This document shows, one piece after another, positions 1 to 12,830 of a DNA stretch of 64,000 nucleotides (position 1 is its first letter; the number at the start of each line of letters is the position of its first letter). The notes under the pieces are model-generated. The model did not search any database. It had not been told where the DNA came from and was given only the letters and a program-made list of their open reading frames with translations. Made by a program: the position numbers and the translations under genes. Source of the stretch: Eutypa lata (lineage: Eukaryota; Ascomycota; Sordariomycetes; Xylariales; Diatrypaceae); contig JAKULF010000021.1 of assembly GCA_022661535.1 (NCBI GenBank), forward strand, positions 124,001 to 188,000. The letters run 5' to 3'.

Positions 1-3000
1 ATTTAAAATAATAATAATAAATTTAATAAATATAATTCGTTTTATTTAAGTTTAAATAATAATATTATAAATTATAAAGTTATAATTTATAAAAGCTTAA
101 CTTTATTTTAAACTTTTTTTTAATTTTTTAATTAAATTTAACGTTTTTAATTTTATATAATAACGTATTTAATAATATTAAATAATTTTTTAATTAATTT
201 ACGATAATATTTAATTTTATTTAAAAATTTAAATCGTTATTATTTAAAAGATTATTATTTTTTACATTAAATAACTTTAAATTTACATTTTTTATAAAAA
301 TTAATTAAGTTATTTTTTTATAAATTAATTTTCTTTTTATCGAAATTAAATTAATTATAATTATAAATTTTATTAAAAAATATAAAATTATTTATTAATT
401 TTAATAAAAATAAAACATTTAATTTTAAAATTAATATTAATAAAGTTTCGTTATAATTAATTTTTATTTAATAATAAATTATAAAGTTTATTTATATTTA
501 TAATAAAAGCTTTAATTATTAAAAAAATCTTATTAAAAAATTACGTAATAATTAATTAAAAAAATATTATTATCGATTATTTTTAATTTATATTTTTTTT
601 AAAATTTAAACTTTTTAAATTTTAATTTAATAATAATATTAAAATTAATTAACTTTAATAAAAATTTATAATTAATAAAATATTTATATATAAATATATC
701 GTTTACTTTTTTATTAATAAATTTAAAAAAAGTTTAATTATTATTATTTTTAATTTAATTAATAAAATTAAATTTATTTATATTAATATATATATAAATA
801 AAGTATAATATAAATTATAAAAAATAATATTTCGATAATACTTTAAGTTTATATTTTTTCGTAAATAATTTAAATAATTTATTAAATTAAGCTTTTATAA
901 TTAAGCTTTAATTTAAAAATTATTTTTAAATAATATTTAAAAAAAAATAAATAAAAAAAATTATTTATATTAATTTAATTTTTAACGTAATTTTTATATA
1001 TATAAATTAAGATTATATCGCTTTGTTTTTATTATTTTATAATTTTTTTATATATATAAAATTTAATATTTATTAAGCGTTATATAAAATCGTTTATATT
1101 TATAAAATTAAAATTAAAAAAATTAATTTTTTTTAATTTAAATAATAATTTATAAAAATTTATTAAATTATATTAAAATTTAATTAATAAATTAAATAAA
1201 AAAAATTATTTATTTAAAAAGAATTTTCGTTAAAATATATTTTTATTTTTATTAATATTTATATATAAAAAAAATATTATAAATTAAGTTTTTTTTATAA
1301 ATTTAATAATAAAAAAAACAACGATTTTTTAATAATATTTAATAATTTTTTATTTAAATTATTTATATATTTATTTAAATTAAAAGGTTTTTATAATTCT
1401 TTTTTAATTATATAATTAATTTTTATATTAATAAATTTAATATTTTTTTAAACTTTAATAATTTCGAAATTAATTTATTACGATTATAAATATTTTAAAT
1501 TTAACGAATAATTTAAAATAATTAATTTAAATATAAAAGATTTAAAAATATATATCTTTTATAATTATAATTATAATAAACGAAAACAAAACGTATTTTA
1601 TTTTTATAATTATTAAAATTACGTCGAATTTATTAAATAAAAAAAGTAATTATATTTTTTTAATTAAAAGAATTTAAATTTTATTAATCGTTATTTTATT
1701 TATTTCGTTAATTAATTTATTATATTTATATATTTATTAAAAGTATTTATATTAAATATATTTATTATAATAATTAATATATTTATTCGTTATATTAAAC
1801 GTTTAAAATAAATATAAATTTAAAAGCTTTTAATAATAAAATAATTAAAGTTTAAAATTATTAACTTTTTTATATAATTAAAATTATTTCATTTTTTTTT
1901 ATTTTTTTAATTATTATTTTTAATTTATAAATTATATTTTTAATTATTAATTTAATTTTTTTAATATATCTTTTAACTTTATTAATAAAATTATTTTTTA
2001 TATTATAAAACGTATAACGTTTATTTATTTTATTTATTTTATTTATTTTATTTATTTTATTTATTTTATTAATTTTATTTTTAATAAATAAATAATTAAT
2101 AATTTTATTTTATAAAGTTTTATTTTTATAATTTTTATTTAAATATATATATTTATATATTTAATTTTAAAACTTTATTAATTAATAATTATTAACTTTT
2201 TTAAAAAACTTATTAATTTATTTTATAAAAATAAAAAGTTTTTTTTTAATTAATATTTAAAATTATTAATTTTTAAAGTAAATTTAATATCGTTTATTTT
2301 TATTTAAATAAAAAATCTTTTTTAAAATTAAATTTTAAAAAATTATATTTTATTCGTTTAAATTTAAAAAATTATAAATATTAAAACTTTATAATATTTC
2401 GTAAATTATTTTTAAATAAAAAACGAAATTTAATCTTTTTATTTTTTTATTATTATAAAGTTTAATTTTTTTATATATAACTTTAAATTATTAATATACT
2501 TTTTAAAAAGTTTTTTTAAAAATCTTTTAAATATAAATTAATTTATTTTAATAATAAAAAATTTAAAAATAAATAAAATATTAATAAAAATTAATATAAA
2601 AATTAATAAAATTATTAATTTAAAAATTAATTTTAAAAAATTAATAAATTAAATTATTAATTTAAAAATAATTAAAAAAATTTCGTATTTTTTAATTATT
2701 TATATAAACTTTTTAATTTTAATTAAATATTTTAAAATAACGTATAATATTTTAATTAAAATCGTTTTAAATTTAAAATTTATAACGAAAGTTATAATAT
2801 ATATAATAAAAAAATAATAATTTATATAATTATTTAAATAAATAATAATTCGATTTATAATAATTAATAATTATAATTTTTTTTAATTAAAAAATAAAAA
2901 ACATTAAATTATTTTAATAAAAATAAAATAAATAATAATTTAAAATAAATAAATAAAGGTTTTTAAAAGTAATTATATTAATTTAATATATAAATAAAAT

Positions 3001-3540
3001 AAAAAATATTATATAAACTTAAAATAATATAAATTAATATTAAAAAAATACTTAAATTAAAAATTTAATTTTTATTTATAATAAATATATTTTATTTTAA
3101 AAAAAAAATTTCTTTTTATTTTTTTTTTATTTTTTTAAATCGTAATAATTAAATATATAAATAACTTTTAATTATTATAAAATAATAAATCTTTTAATAA
3201 AAAAATAAAAAAATAAATAAATATAACTTTTAATTAATTTAAAATATAAATTAATTTAATTAATTATAAAAATTATATAAACTTAAAAAATTTAATATAA
3301 AAATAAAAATAATACTTTTAATACTTTTTTAAATAATTAAAAGATAATTAAAATATAAATATTTAATTTAATTTTTAAATAATAAAATAAATTTTTAAAA
3401 TAATTTATAAAATTTAATTATTTAAATTTTACTTTTATATATTAATAAAAGTATTATAATAATAAAATAAAAATAAAAATATAATTATAATTATATTTCT
3501 TTAAATATCTTTTTATTAAGTTAAGTAATAAAGAAACTTA
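1..3540. repeat. Extreme A+T-rich block, RIP-degraded repeat DNA
   Basis: Almost every base is A or T and no open frame of useful length exists. The few remaining C residues sit mainly in CpG (acgt, tcgt, tcga) or in CpT (act, gct), while CpA and its complement TpG are nearly absent and CC/GG almost never occur. This is what saturated RIP with CpA preference leaves behind. The original repeat can no longer be recognised. Confidence is high for RIP-like decay and low for the identity of the ancestor, which was probably one or more transposons. Confidence 0.85.
2021..2080. repeat. 9-bp tandem repeat (atttatttt)n
   Basis: About six head-to-tail copies of the 9-bp unit atttatttt lie inside the A+T block, the last ones slightly changed. 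It is a simple-sequence array, probably formed by slippage after the region became A/T-only. Confidence 0.75.
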
Positions 3541-4809
3541 TTTAATAACTAAATCACATAACTTACTTACAATACTTAATAAGCTATAATATAAAAGCAT
3601 CCGCAAAAGCCGCGTCAAACCTATTACACAACCCATTACACAACTCACAACTCACAACTATATAAAGAGCCGGGAATAACATACTTGCAAGTGTCATGTG
3701 ATGGCTCGAGGATGCGGAACCATCTCTATAGGGCATAGTCTAACTTCACCGCTTCGATATTTCAGAGTCCGGCCTGTCAAAATTGTGAGCTACTGTACCG
3801 AACGGTTTTAAACCTCCACAGCGCTATACTAATGCACGGTATTTTGCTAACGACTATGTGGTTAGTCAACCATGTAGTTATGTTGAGATAGGAAAGATTG
3901 GAGATTCAATGCGTTCGTTACCATATTTATGCATATTAACTAGTACGTACGCGTATAATCCAAAATCTGTATTAGTTCAATGGTTGTTTGTTCCTCCAAT
4001 TATCATGAGTTTGAACGGCGTACTATCGGCTCTCGGATAGTAAGCTAGCATCTCATATCACCTCTAAACTTGGAGTATTATACCTCTACACAGGATTATA
4101 TCGATCTTAGATGACAAAATTACATAAGATCGATCCAGATTCTTCGATCTTTAGTTTCCAAGATACGGAGATCTTTGTCGTTTACGAACAAGCTTACAAA
4201 AAAAAACACAATACAGGCTAAAATGACTGCCCTCTTACCACTCCTAAGCGAGGATACACCATCCATTGCTAGAATAATATCACACATACTTTATGAACAT
4301 TCCTGGATAGTGCACCCGAGGGGACCTTTTGTAGGAAGAGGAAGCCAAGACTCCTAATCCCAAACCGGTAGACTATAGGGCTGAGCATGGGGGAGCCCTA
4401 CGCTTCCAAGATACCAAGTATTTGATTGGGTCGCTCGGACTATTCCCTGTCGGTCCCACTTCCACTGCACAATACTCCCCCCTCGGTCTCGATGGAGATA
4501 AGATGCTTTAAAGGTCCAGTCTTACCTTATGTACGTAGGTAGGCAGGCGCCAGCAGCAGGTAAGACCTTGTTTTCTAATCCCCAGAGTCCGACCTGGATA
4601 CTGATGGTTATTAGTGTAACACAGAAAAAGAGACTCCGCGGACGAAATAGCCTCACTCTCACTGGCCGGCTCGGACTCGTTGCGTTGCTTTCTCCCCACG
4701 ATCGACCAAAACCCTACCAACCAACCAACCAACCAGCCAACGAATCAACAATACACCGTTTTCGTCGTCGTGAATTCATGAACTCTCTTCAGCACCCTGC
4801 CAGGTACCG
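3541..4809. other. Non-coding transition and upstream region of the Zn2Cys6 gene
   Basis: Base composition returns to normal abruptly at about 3540-3600. The first 100 bp after the edge are full of CpA (cacaac repeats at about 3626-3660), the dinucleotide RIP destroys. A TATA-like ctatataaag lies near 3658-3668, but no gene follows it directly. A short ccaa repeat lies at about 4716-4737, probably in the leader of the next gene. No convincing coding region seen. Confidence 0.5.
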
Positions 4810-6850
4810 ATGCCTCGGAAGGGGTCCCGCAAGGTCAGGACGGGCTGCTTGACATGCAAGTATGTAGGGTCCCTCTTTATTTTTTATTTGTTATCATGAT
4901 TATGATAGATCATTCTTCTACGGGGCATCTTCTTCTGCGTACATGCGTATAATACTATCACCTGTGTGTGTAAGAGGGTGGGGAAGAGAGAGATAGAGAA
5001 AGAAAATCAAGGATTCATTTATCGAAGTTAGCAAATAACTAACAAAAAGCAATCGTTACCGTTCCTTCGGATAAAGAGCCCGGAAAGTCAAATGCGATGA
5101 GGCCAAGCCGCACTGCACCCGTTGCACCAGCACGGGCCGTAATTGCGACGGTTATGCGACGCCTGATGTTGGTGCTGCTGCTGCTGGTAGCAGCGGTCTA
5201 GTTGCCATGGGAGGGGGAGTAGCCGGGAACCTGGACGCGCGGCCCTGGCGCAGGCCCCGCCAGCTGTTCCATGGGGTCGGTACCAACGGCGCCGAGAGCA
5301 GGGCCCTGCAGTTCTTCTGCGAGATCGCGGGGCCGTTCCTCCCGGGCGTGACGGACCCGTACTTCTGGACCCAGCTAGTGATGCAGTTCAGCAGCTTCGA
5401 GCCGGCCGTGCGCCACTCCGTCGTGGCCATCAGCTCGCTGTACGAGCAGTCCCAGCTCCGGTCCCAGTCCCAGTCTGAGCCCCAGTCCCTGCAGCAGAAG
5501 ACGAATAGTAATAAAAAGAAAAAGCAGTCCCCACTTTCGCATCGGGGGGGCATCCGGCTACAGGACAACGAGCTCGCCCTACGCCACTACAACGCCGCCA
5601 TCGCGGAGCTGAAGACCATGGAGAACCAGTCCCTGGTGCTGCTCGTGTGCATCCTGTTCATCTGCATCGAGTTCCTGCAGTCGAACCGCGACTCCGCCAT
5701 CCGGCACTGCAAGCACGGCATCTACATCCTGCGCAACAACGCCTCCGGGCCCGCCTGGGTGCGGGAGCACCTGGTCCCGCTGTTCCGGCGCCTGAGCATA
5801 TTCCCGTTCTGGTTCGGGACCGGGGCCGACGACTTCCCCAGCCTCGTCTTCCTCGAGGACCCCATCCCCGACGCCTTCTCCACCCTCTCCGACGCCAGGT
5901 CCATGATGGACGACATCTTCAGCCGCACGATCCGCCTGGTGCGGTGCGGCGACGCCCACCGCTTCGGCAGCTTGCGGTACACGAAAGTACCGCCGAGCTT
6001 CCTGCGCGAGCAGGAGAAGATCAATTACCGCCTGCAGAAATGGCGGGTCCTTTTCGCGAATCTCGATGCCAAATCCACGGCGCCGCCTAACAGCGCGTCG
6101 GCGGTGGCGGCGGCGTCCACGGAGCAGTACGACGTCGGGGAGGAATACCTCAACTCGATGCTGCGGGTCTACCTCTCGATATCGTCCGAGACGTCGCTGA
6201 TCTGGGCGAACATGGCGTTCAGCGCGCTCGAGAGCAACTACGACAGGTACCTGGACAACTTCCGGCGGCTGCTGCGGCTGTTCCAGATGCTGCACACGAC
6301 GCTGCCGGTCGAGTCGCGCAAGCACCAGCACTACCCCAAGTTCATCTTCGAGATGGGGTTCATGCCCATGACGTTCTTCGTGGCGAACAAGTGCCGGGAC
6401 CTGGGCGTGCGGCTCGCCACCCTCCGCCTCATGCGCCTGTTCGCCGTGCCCCAGGAGAACCTCGGCAGGGTCGACATCACGTGGGAGGTGGCGCGCCGCG
6501 TCATCGAGATCGAGCACGGGCTCGTCGTCGACGCCGAGGGCGTGCCGCTGTCTCCGCCGTCGCACCCGGGCCTGCCGCCCGACGAGAGGCGCGTCAGGGA
6601 TATACGAACCGAGTACAAGGAGTCGATACAGACGGGGCCCGATGGACGCCAGGTGAGGGGCCGGGTCGTCAATTACTTCCTGCGCACCCCCGACGACGCG
6701 ATATACGTACAGACGGAGTTTTTCCCCGTTGTGAGGCCAGTCAACGGCGAGTCTCCCCCGGACAGCCCGTGGAAGGGTCCCCGGAAGGTCTGGACCCGGG
6801 AGTTGGAAGTTAGGACCACGTCGCCAACGTCGAGTCCGCCAGAGTCTTGA
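4810..6850 (+). CDS. Zn2Cys6 binuclear-cluster transcription factor
   Basis: Predicted nuclear DNA-binding regulator of 607 aa. Exons 4810-4859 and 5077-6850; the 217-bp intron (GTATGT...AAG) splits the zinc cluster, as is common in this family. The join restores a perfect motif: Cys13, 16, 23, 30, 33 and 40 in CxxCx6Cx6CxxCx6C spacing with a basic loop (KARKVKCDEAKPHC) and a terminal RNCDGY. The rest is a long helical region like the fungal-specific transcription factor domain. A serine/glutamine-rich and then lysine-rich linker follows at residues 125-150. The start is the only ATG that gives the first two zinc ligands. The second exon is very G+C-rich at third positions, which creates long meaningless frames on the other strand. 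Target genes are unknown; the nearest gene downstream is a protein kinase. Confidence 0.9.
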
Positions 6851-7573
6851 CCCACGCGATATTTTTACGACTGGTTCTCTCCGAGGCCGTAAAAAAAAAA
6901 GAGTCCAGAGAATTAAATGCGATTTATTTCATGCTGAACTGCCCTTCTTACCGTACCTTAATTTGCGCTCCCTATCTCTGGCACTGCAATATCAATCAGT
7001 ACCACAATTTACAAATTTGCATCCGATTGCGTGTCTATGCATTTGGTCGTGCGACATAATTCTATCTTCAAAAAGCTTTTAGGCGTTTAATCATCCGAAG
7101 GGAAGGCCCTCGAGGGATTCGGAGGGACATATTGGAAACGAATTACGAGTTAGCAGAGAAGTCATGAATTTAATCAACCTGGCTGTAAATACTACGAGCC
7201 CACTTCACGGTCTATCATGGCTGATTATGAACGTCATTGGGAGGCAGGTTTAATTGTTGAAAAAAATTGATGTAAAGCGAAACAATGGACTGGCGTTCGG
7301 CTTATTCATTTTACCTTCTCTCGTGAGGGGAGTTGTGGGAAACCTTTGTAATGCAGAACTAGGACACCGGAAACGGCAGGTGAAAGAATGGGAATAATAC
7401 AACAACCGTTGTAATTGTAATTATTACTGCGTCTTTTTTCGAGAGAGGCACATTTATTCATCAAACGCAACGCAGAATTAATGAGTCCATAGGCGGTAAC
7501 CAAGCAAGGAAGCATATAAATAATACAATGAGAAACCTCCTCCGCAACCCGTTGCCCGAAACTATTCCAGGTG
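6851..7573. other. Intergenic, nothing recognised
   Basis: No conserved frame, RNA gene or clear repeat. It should hold the 3' end of the transcription factor gene and the promoter of the kinase gene. Confidence 0.4.
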
Positions 7574-9715
7574 ATGAGTCTACTCGGGTATAGGGCGGGG
7601 CGAATCAACTCCGGACCGGAGCTACAAGACTTGTTTTTTAATAATACGCCAGCCTTTGATGCCCTGCTTTACTTTCAGGATAGCCCGGCATTCGGGCCCA
7701 GATATGAATACGTCAAGGAAGTCGGCCGTCCTGGAATCCAAGTGAGCAATTCCCTACCTGGTATTCAACATTTCATACTATATAATTTTGTTCAAAGTCT
7801 AGTTCCGTCAATCACAATGGTGTAGTTCTACAATATCCTAATCTTCTTATTCACGTCTTTGGACCTCAGGCCATGCTGGTCCTATTCTATCTACAAAACA
7901 CTGGCTGACCTTCGTAAACCGTAATTAGGGCGGTGCTCTGCTTTTCAACGAGCGAATACCTCCACAAGGATTCGTTCGGCAGATTATCGTGAAGTACTTC
8001 GACCCCGACACGGACCGGGGACAATCCAACATTGAACTTCAGATACTTAACTCTTTGCGAGGAGCTGAACGTAAGCGCCTTTAATATCACGACCTTTTTC
8101 TCTTTTCTTGCCCCCCCCCCCCCTTTTTTTTTGTAGCAAGACTTCAAAGCTCACCTGTTTAATAGAGAGTGAACTGGCAAGCTAATATACATCTAGATAT
8201 CGTACAACATATCGGCCCCGGTTTGTTTAGGTTCGGTTCGAGCAAAAGCCAAAACCCAAACAATGCCATGATCCTAGAATACATCGGCCATGGCACTCTG
8301 CGGACGGCAATTATTAGGTTCAGACAAAAGCAATGTAGGATACCTGAGCGTATGATGTGGGGCATATTTCTCTGTTGTAGGTTCTGGTCTCTCACTCGCT
8401 CTGTCACACACATAGCTGACTACAATCAACCCAAGTAACTCGCGCCTGCATAGCCATGCGGTATCCAGCTAGATGGCCCCCATGGCGTAGCACCAATAGA
8501 GAAACAATGCCAGCGCCGGGGGTAACGGGCCCCTTTGACATCAGGCACGGAGACATGCATCTCGAGAATGTCCTCTTTAGCGACATCAACTTGCGTGACC
8601 CCGAACATACGTTGAGCCCTCTGTCCAAGGTGAGTTGTGGTTCTAACGCGCATATATCCATGGGGGAATCTGAGAAGGTCTGATGGGTTTCCTAGTTGAT
8701 CGATTTCGGACAAGCAATGCAGCAAACTTTGTAAGTTTTGCTTACCTCGTGTTTCTGGCTTGTGTTTTCTTTCTTTTTTCTGCTATGGCGTAGATAATGT
8801 TATATTCATGCTAAGCTATCTAGTGTTGAACTAAATCTCATCATCACAGATTTCCACCACCGATCCCGCCTGAAGACACACCACAATCACAAGCCAACAT
8901 ATATGCCGTCGGCGAGGTTAGTAATGGTCTTCTTATACGCATCAATTCAATAGTCACCTAATTAGCTAACTCGAAGGGAAACATAACCATAGGTTATTCA
9001 CGACCTCGCTACCTTATTAGGGCTGACTTCCCCACTCGGCGAGAACGCGACCATCCCCACCCCGGCGGGTGCCCCGGGTGCCACGACGGTTATCGTGACA
9101 AGAGCGGGGTTGGCCGCCCTCGGCGCGGCGCCCATCACCGATGACCTGCGGGACCTGATTATCCGGTGCATGGCGCAAAATCCAGCAGACCGGCCCTCTC
9201 GTGAGCAATTTCTGGATTTATTTCTAAACCCTTTGTAGCTATGTAGCGTCAGCAATTGAAGTTACTGCAGGGTACCTACCTACCTGTTTCAGAAACAACG
9301 TGGCCCCCCCTTGACAATTCTCACATCCCGCTAGAAGAAACCCCCAAATGGAAAATACAAAAAATACCTATCTATGAAGCAAGGGAGATGGGATGGCTAA
9401 CCCGAGGTGCTTACAGTGCGCGACCTAGCCATCATCTGCGGAGACCGGGTCTACAACACGACGGAGCAGGACTACCGGGGTCTCCTGCCCGGCCGCCTCC
9501 TCCCGGGCGGCGGCTGGGTCTACGAGACGGACCAGGCGGTGTTGGGCGCGCTGAAGGAAATCGTCCTCGACGCCGACTACACCGACGAGTACCAGCGGCT
9601 CGCGTTCGGGAGGCGCGGTAGTGCTGCGGCGGCGCTTGGCAGCGTTAGTGGTGGATCGTCGCCGCTGCTGGGGTCTGGTGGGGCGCCGAGACGGCCGGCG
9701 TCGGCGGGGCCGTGA
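7574..9715 (+). CDS. Divergent protein kinase-like protein, eight exons
   Basis: Eight exons (7574-7741, 7929-8070, 8197-8373, 8436-8629, 8696-8730, 8850-8916, 8993-9200, 9417-9715) join in frame to 429 aa. Kinase landmarks appear in order: the ATP-anchoring lysine in IIVKYF (Lys78), the hinge MILEYIGHG (about 130), the catalytic loop HGDMHLEN with Asp202 and Asn207, the metal-binding DFG at 230-232, and a C-lobe DLIIRCMAQNPADRPS near 320. The loop reads HGD, not HRD, as in several fungal protein-kinase-like families, and the activation segment lacks a typical APE. All catalytic residues are present, so activity is possible; the substrate is unknown. Intron sizes (62-216 bp) and splice signals are ordinary, apart from one GTTGTA donor. 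The start is the first in-frame ATG; an additional 5' exon cannot be excluded. Confidence 0.82.
8111..8132. repeat. Homopolymer run C then T within a kinase intron
   Basis: A run of about 13 C is followed directly by about 9 T inside intron 2 of the kinase gene. It sits where a polypyrimidine tract could be, but the acceptor that keeps the frame is about 65 bp further on, at 8195-8196. Confidence 0.6.
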
Positions 9716-10142
9716 TTTTTTTTGGGGGATTCCTCTGACACAGGAAGACGAAGGACTCCGTCGTAACGTCCTGGTGGCCTAGGACTATATAGACTTGTCG
9801 TATATAATATTTCATTTTTAATATTTTCTTGTTGCAAGCATGTAATACACATCTATTTCATTTATTAAACTTGGTTTGACGCATATCAAACGGCTCTTAC
9901 GTTGATAGAATATGCAAACCGGAGGATTGCAGTTGTGGGGCGCGGAGTTATGGGCGGACTTGGGAATTGGGGCAAAGGAGGTTAGATGTGGTTGTTAGCT
10001 GCACATGCATGCAACGAGGGGTTCACCATTGTTCTTATTATCTCATATTAACGCCAATATCTGCGAGTAATATACAACCTCCACAGTATTTTCTCAAACT
10101 CGCCGTATCTACTCTTGCTTAATACTGACCAAGCTACACACC
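9716..10142. other. Intergenic, nothing recognised
   Basis: Downstream of the kinase gene. No conserved frame seen before the pseudogene begins. Confidence 0.4.
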
Positions 10143-11300
10143 ATGAAGCCTCAAACTGAAACGGTCTATGAGGATAGAGTCTCTCGAATAAACTCGATTA
10201 TTTACGAGATCTAGACTATCTATGATGCTGGTACTCCGTTTTTTACAGAAGATAACATGCGAAAAGTCGGCGAAGAACTTCAGCGTTTCCAGAAAGGGGA
10301 GAGGGAGAATGGTGGAAAGATCATTTAAAAGGGGGTTCATGAAGTTGATTATGAAGTATTCGTAAACCCTCCAAGACGCGGCCCACCGAGAGAGAATGAG
10401 CTTCTTGGAGGTTCGAAGTGGTAGGTAGGAACGGCACCAAGATTTCCCCGCCGATCAATTTCTTCTTTTTGCGCTGAACCGATCGATAGGATGATCCTTT
10501 ACCGCTCGATCCAATCTCTCACTACTCTCAGTCACGCAGACATATTCAGTCTCCAGGCGGCGTATCTCCCGGTGGAGATTTACGCCGGCATCAGGGTGCT
10601 GACAAACAAAACCGAATGCACGAAACTGCCTGCGCCGCCCGCAGAAGACTTCACCACGTACCAAGCCATGGAGCTACAGTAGAAGGAGAGCCAACATTAT
10701 GAGAGGCTCCAGGAAATGCTAGCTACGATCGAGATACCCTTTACCCTAACGAAGATTATCGCCCTCGCATTGGGCACCCTTATCATCGAGTCGCAAGTAC
10801 GGGAGAGGACCGTCCTTCAACACGCGCTAGTCTCCGCCCTTCACTCGACTCTGGTTCAGCGTAGAATCCTCTCGGTATCGTCCGAGAGGTGTGTCCAGGA
10901 TCCGGCGTACACGCAGCGGGATAGGGATATCCTGCACTCCGCGGAATTGACCGTTCTAGACGACCCGCAAGCGTTTCTGGAGCTGGACGAGTCGAGCGTG
11001 CTCGTGTCCATCTGTCCCAACCCCCCCGGTAGAGGATATTGTGGCAGACTTATGTCGTCCGGGTCTCATCATATGGAATATAAAACGCGCAAACCCCCTT
11101 TTTGGGTAAGCCAGGTATTCTTATAGCCAAACCTGCGATTACTCTTAATTTTGCCCTATACCATCAGACAGCCTCTGACATTGTTGCTGCTCTACAGTCC
11201 GAGAGTAATAAGCATGATTGAGAACGAATCTTCCGAGACAGCGTTTCCCGATCACGAATGCTTTGGTGATTTGGTCATGTTAGTCAGAAAATCTACCTGA
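10143..11300 (+). pseudogene. SRR1-like domain protein, degenerate
   Basis: Fragments in order match what I know of fungal SRR1-like proteins: an N-terminal YDAGTPFFTEDNMRKVGEELQ, a middle IEIPFTLTKIIALALG, then DPAYTQRDRDILHS, TVLDDPQAFLELD, and a terminal HECFGDLVMLVRK ending at 11300. The frame is broken by TAG at 10212-10214, TAA at 10326-10328 and TAG at 10680-10682, and shifts in a run of seven C at 11021-11027. After the shift the text continues sensibly as DIVADLCRPGLIIWN. Some breaks near 10400-10490 could hide an intron, but not all stops can be spliced out. The TAG at 10680 and the TAA are each one RIP-type transition from a plausible codon. SRR1 proteins are linked to circadian or stress signalling in other eukaryotes; this copy should not make a full protein. 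Confidence 0.7.
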
Positions 11301-12830
11301 CATGCCAGCACTTGTAAAGTCACGGCAGCTTGGATGAGGCGGATGAACGAGGTTGAATATGGCATCCTTGTCTATGTGAGAGTGATATCTGTGAAGAGGT
11401 TTCGATTCAAGAAGTGGGCTCTTTCAATTTCTCTCTTCACTTTTTCTGGCTTAAATACTTTTAATGATGCAATAACAACTCGTGACCTAGAGCCACTGAT
11501 GCTGTGTAAGATCCGAATTGCATAAGTACCTATGTATCGCTTCACGAGTCACATGTGACATGACTAAATATTATATCTATGCAAGTACATACATACATAT
11601 AGGTTAGGGACTTCGGAAAACACGTGAACATTTAAACCTAGATGGGAAGGGCTCTAGTGTAGTTATTAGGATTACTGAACAACCAAACCCCAAATCCTTC
11701 AATTGTGCAATTGCACTACTTACTACCTAACTGAAAATTGGGAAAATCTTAAGCAACTACCCCCAAAATATTCCACACGACTCTAGTCGAGTTATCTGTA
11801 CTCCGACTACAGTACCTTCCAAAGCCAATCAATTCCAATTCCCGTAGCGGATGATGGCCCCGAGTTGAGAGTGGTTAGCATTGACCATCTCCCGAGCTTT
11901 GTTGCCCGCGAGGCTAGCAATGAGTTCTCTTCCTTACTTCTCCCGAGCCTACTCACCCTAACCAATCGGGAGACAGCGGGTGTCTGGACCAGAGCTCGGC
12001 GTATTTATCAGAATAAGACCAAGGAACTATTGTAGATGGCATGGTTGTAGATATCGATTTCCTTCGTGATGCAGTCGGACACTTCGGTGTGTTTTGATTG
12101 TGGTGCAATTTAAGGGCAGAAAGAGGAAACACATGTGATAGAATAGACTATACCTGTGGGATATTGGGTGGGATAGCAAAGTAGTGGCTGAGAGCTACTA
12201 GGTTAAACGGAGGAGTACGGAGGAATGCAGGTGTTGGACGTCACCATTCCGGCTACAAACGCCGGAATGGCACCTATGTAACTGGATGTTTCCGACCTAG
12301 GCTCCTGACAATACAAAAGCTTCCTGAGACCGGTAAAATGACCACTAACTCTTCACAATACCAATTAAAATAGACTATTCACTCTTACCTTAGTAGAGTG
12401 GCGATTAGCTCTTGCATTCGGCCTCAACATCAGCGTTCAACGCTATTACGTGATATGTTGTGTGGCGAGCTAGGAATCAGAATAATTATACCTCGATAGG
12501 CCAAAGTCAAATATCTATCTCCTTGCTTCTTGCTATAAGCTTAAATAACAATGATTTAATAAAGATTGAGTGGAACTAGCAGTTGTCTAGTAACCCATCC
12601 GAACTTTGGTATCTCCGAAGGGGAAGGAATCCGAATATAAAAGGCCGCGTACTTCCACCGCATCGCATCAATTGAAGAACGAGAGGACATTAGCCATCTC
12701 CGTCCAATTCAAAGTTCTTGAGCCACATATCATTTTAGCACTGCATACCAACCTAACACTGCATACCAAACAAGCACTGGAGCGCAGTCAAGCACTATAA
12801 TAACCCAATCATATACACACTGCATTCAAA
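11301..12830. other. Intergenic with promoter of the secreted-protein gene
   Basis: Long stretch without a credible gene. Short open stretches exist but have no recognisable features. The last 200 bp belong to the promoter and leader of the gene at 12831. Confidence 0.45.
12634..12642 (+). promoter_or_regulatory. TATA-like box
   Basis: The sequence aatataaaa lies about 190 bp before the ATG of the secreted-protein gene, followed by a C/A-rich leader with a repeated word (actgcataccaa) just before the start codon. Confidence 0.45.

Noticed and set aside
5579..6565. Long open frame (328 codons) on the minus strand
   Set aside because: It lies opposite the G+C-rich transcription factor exon, its product is Arg/Glu/Val/His-biased low complexity, and no domain is visible. 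It is a shadow of the real frame.
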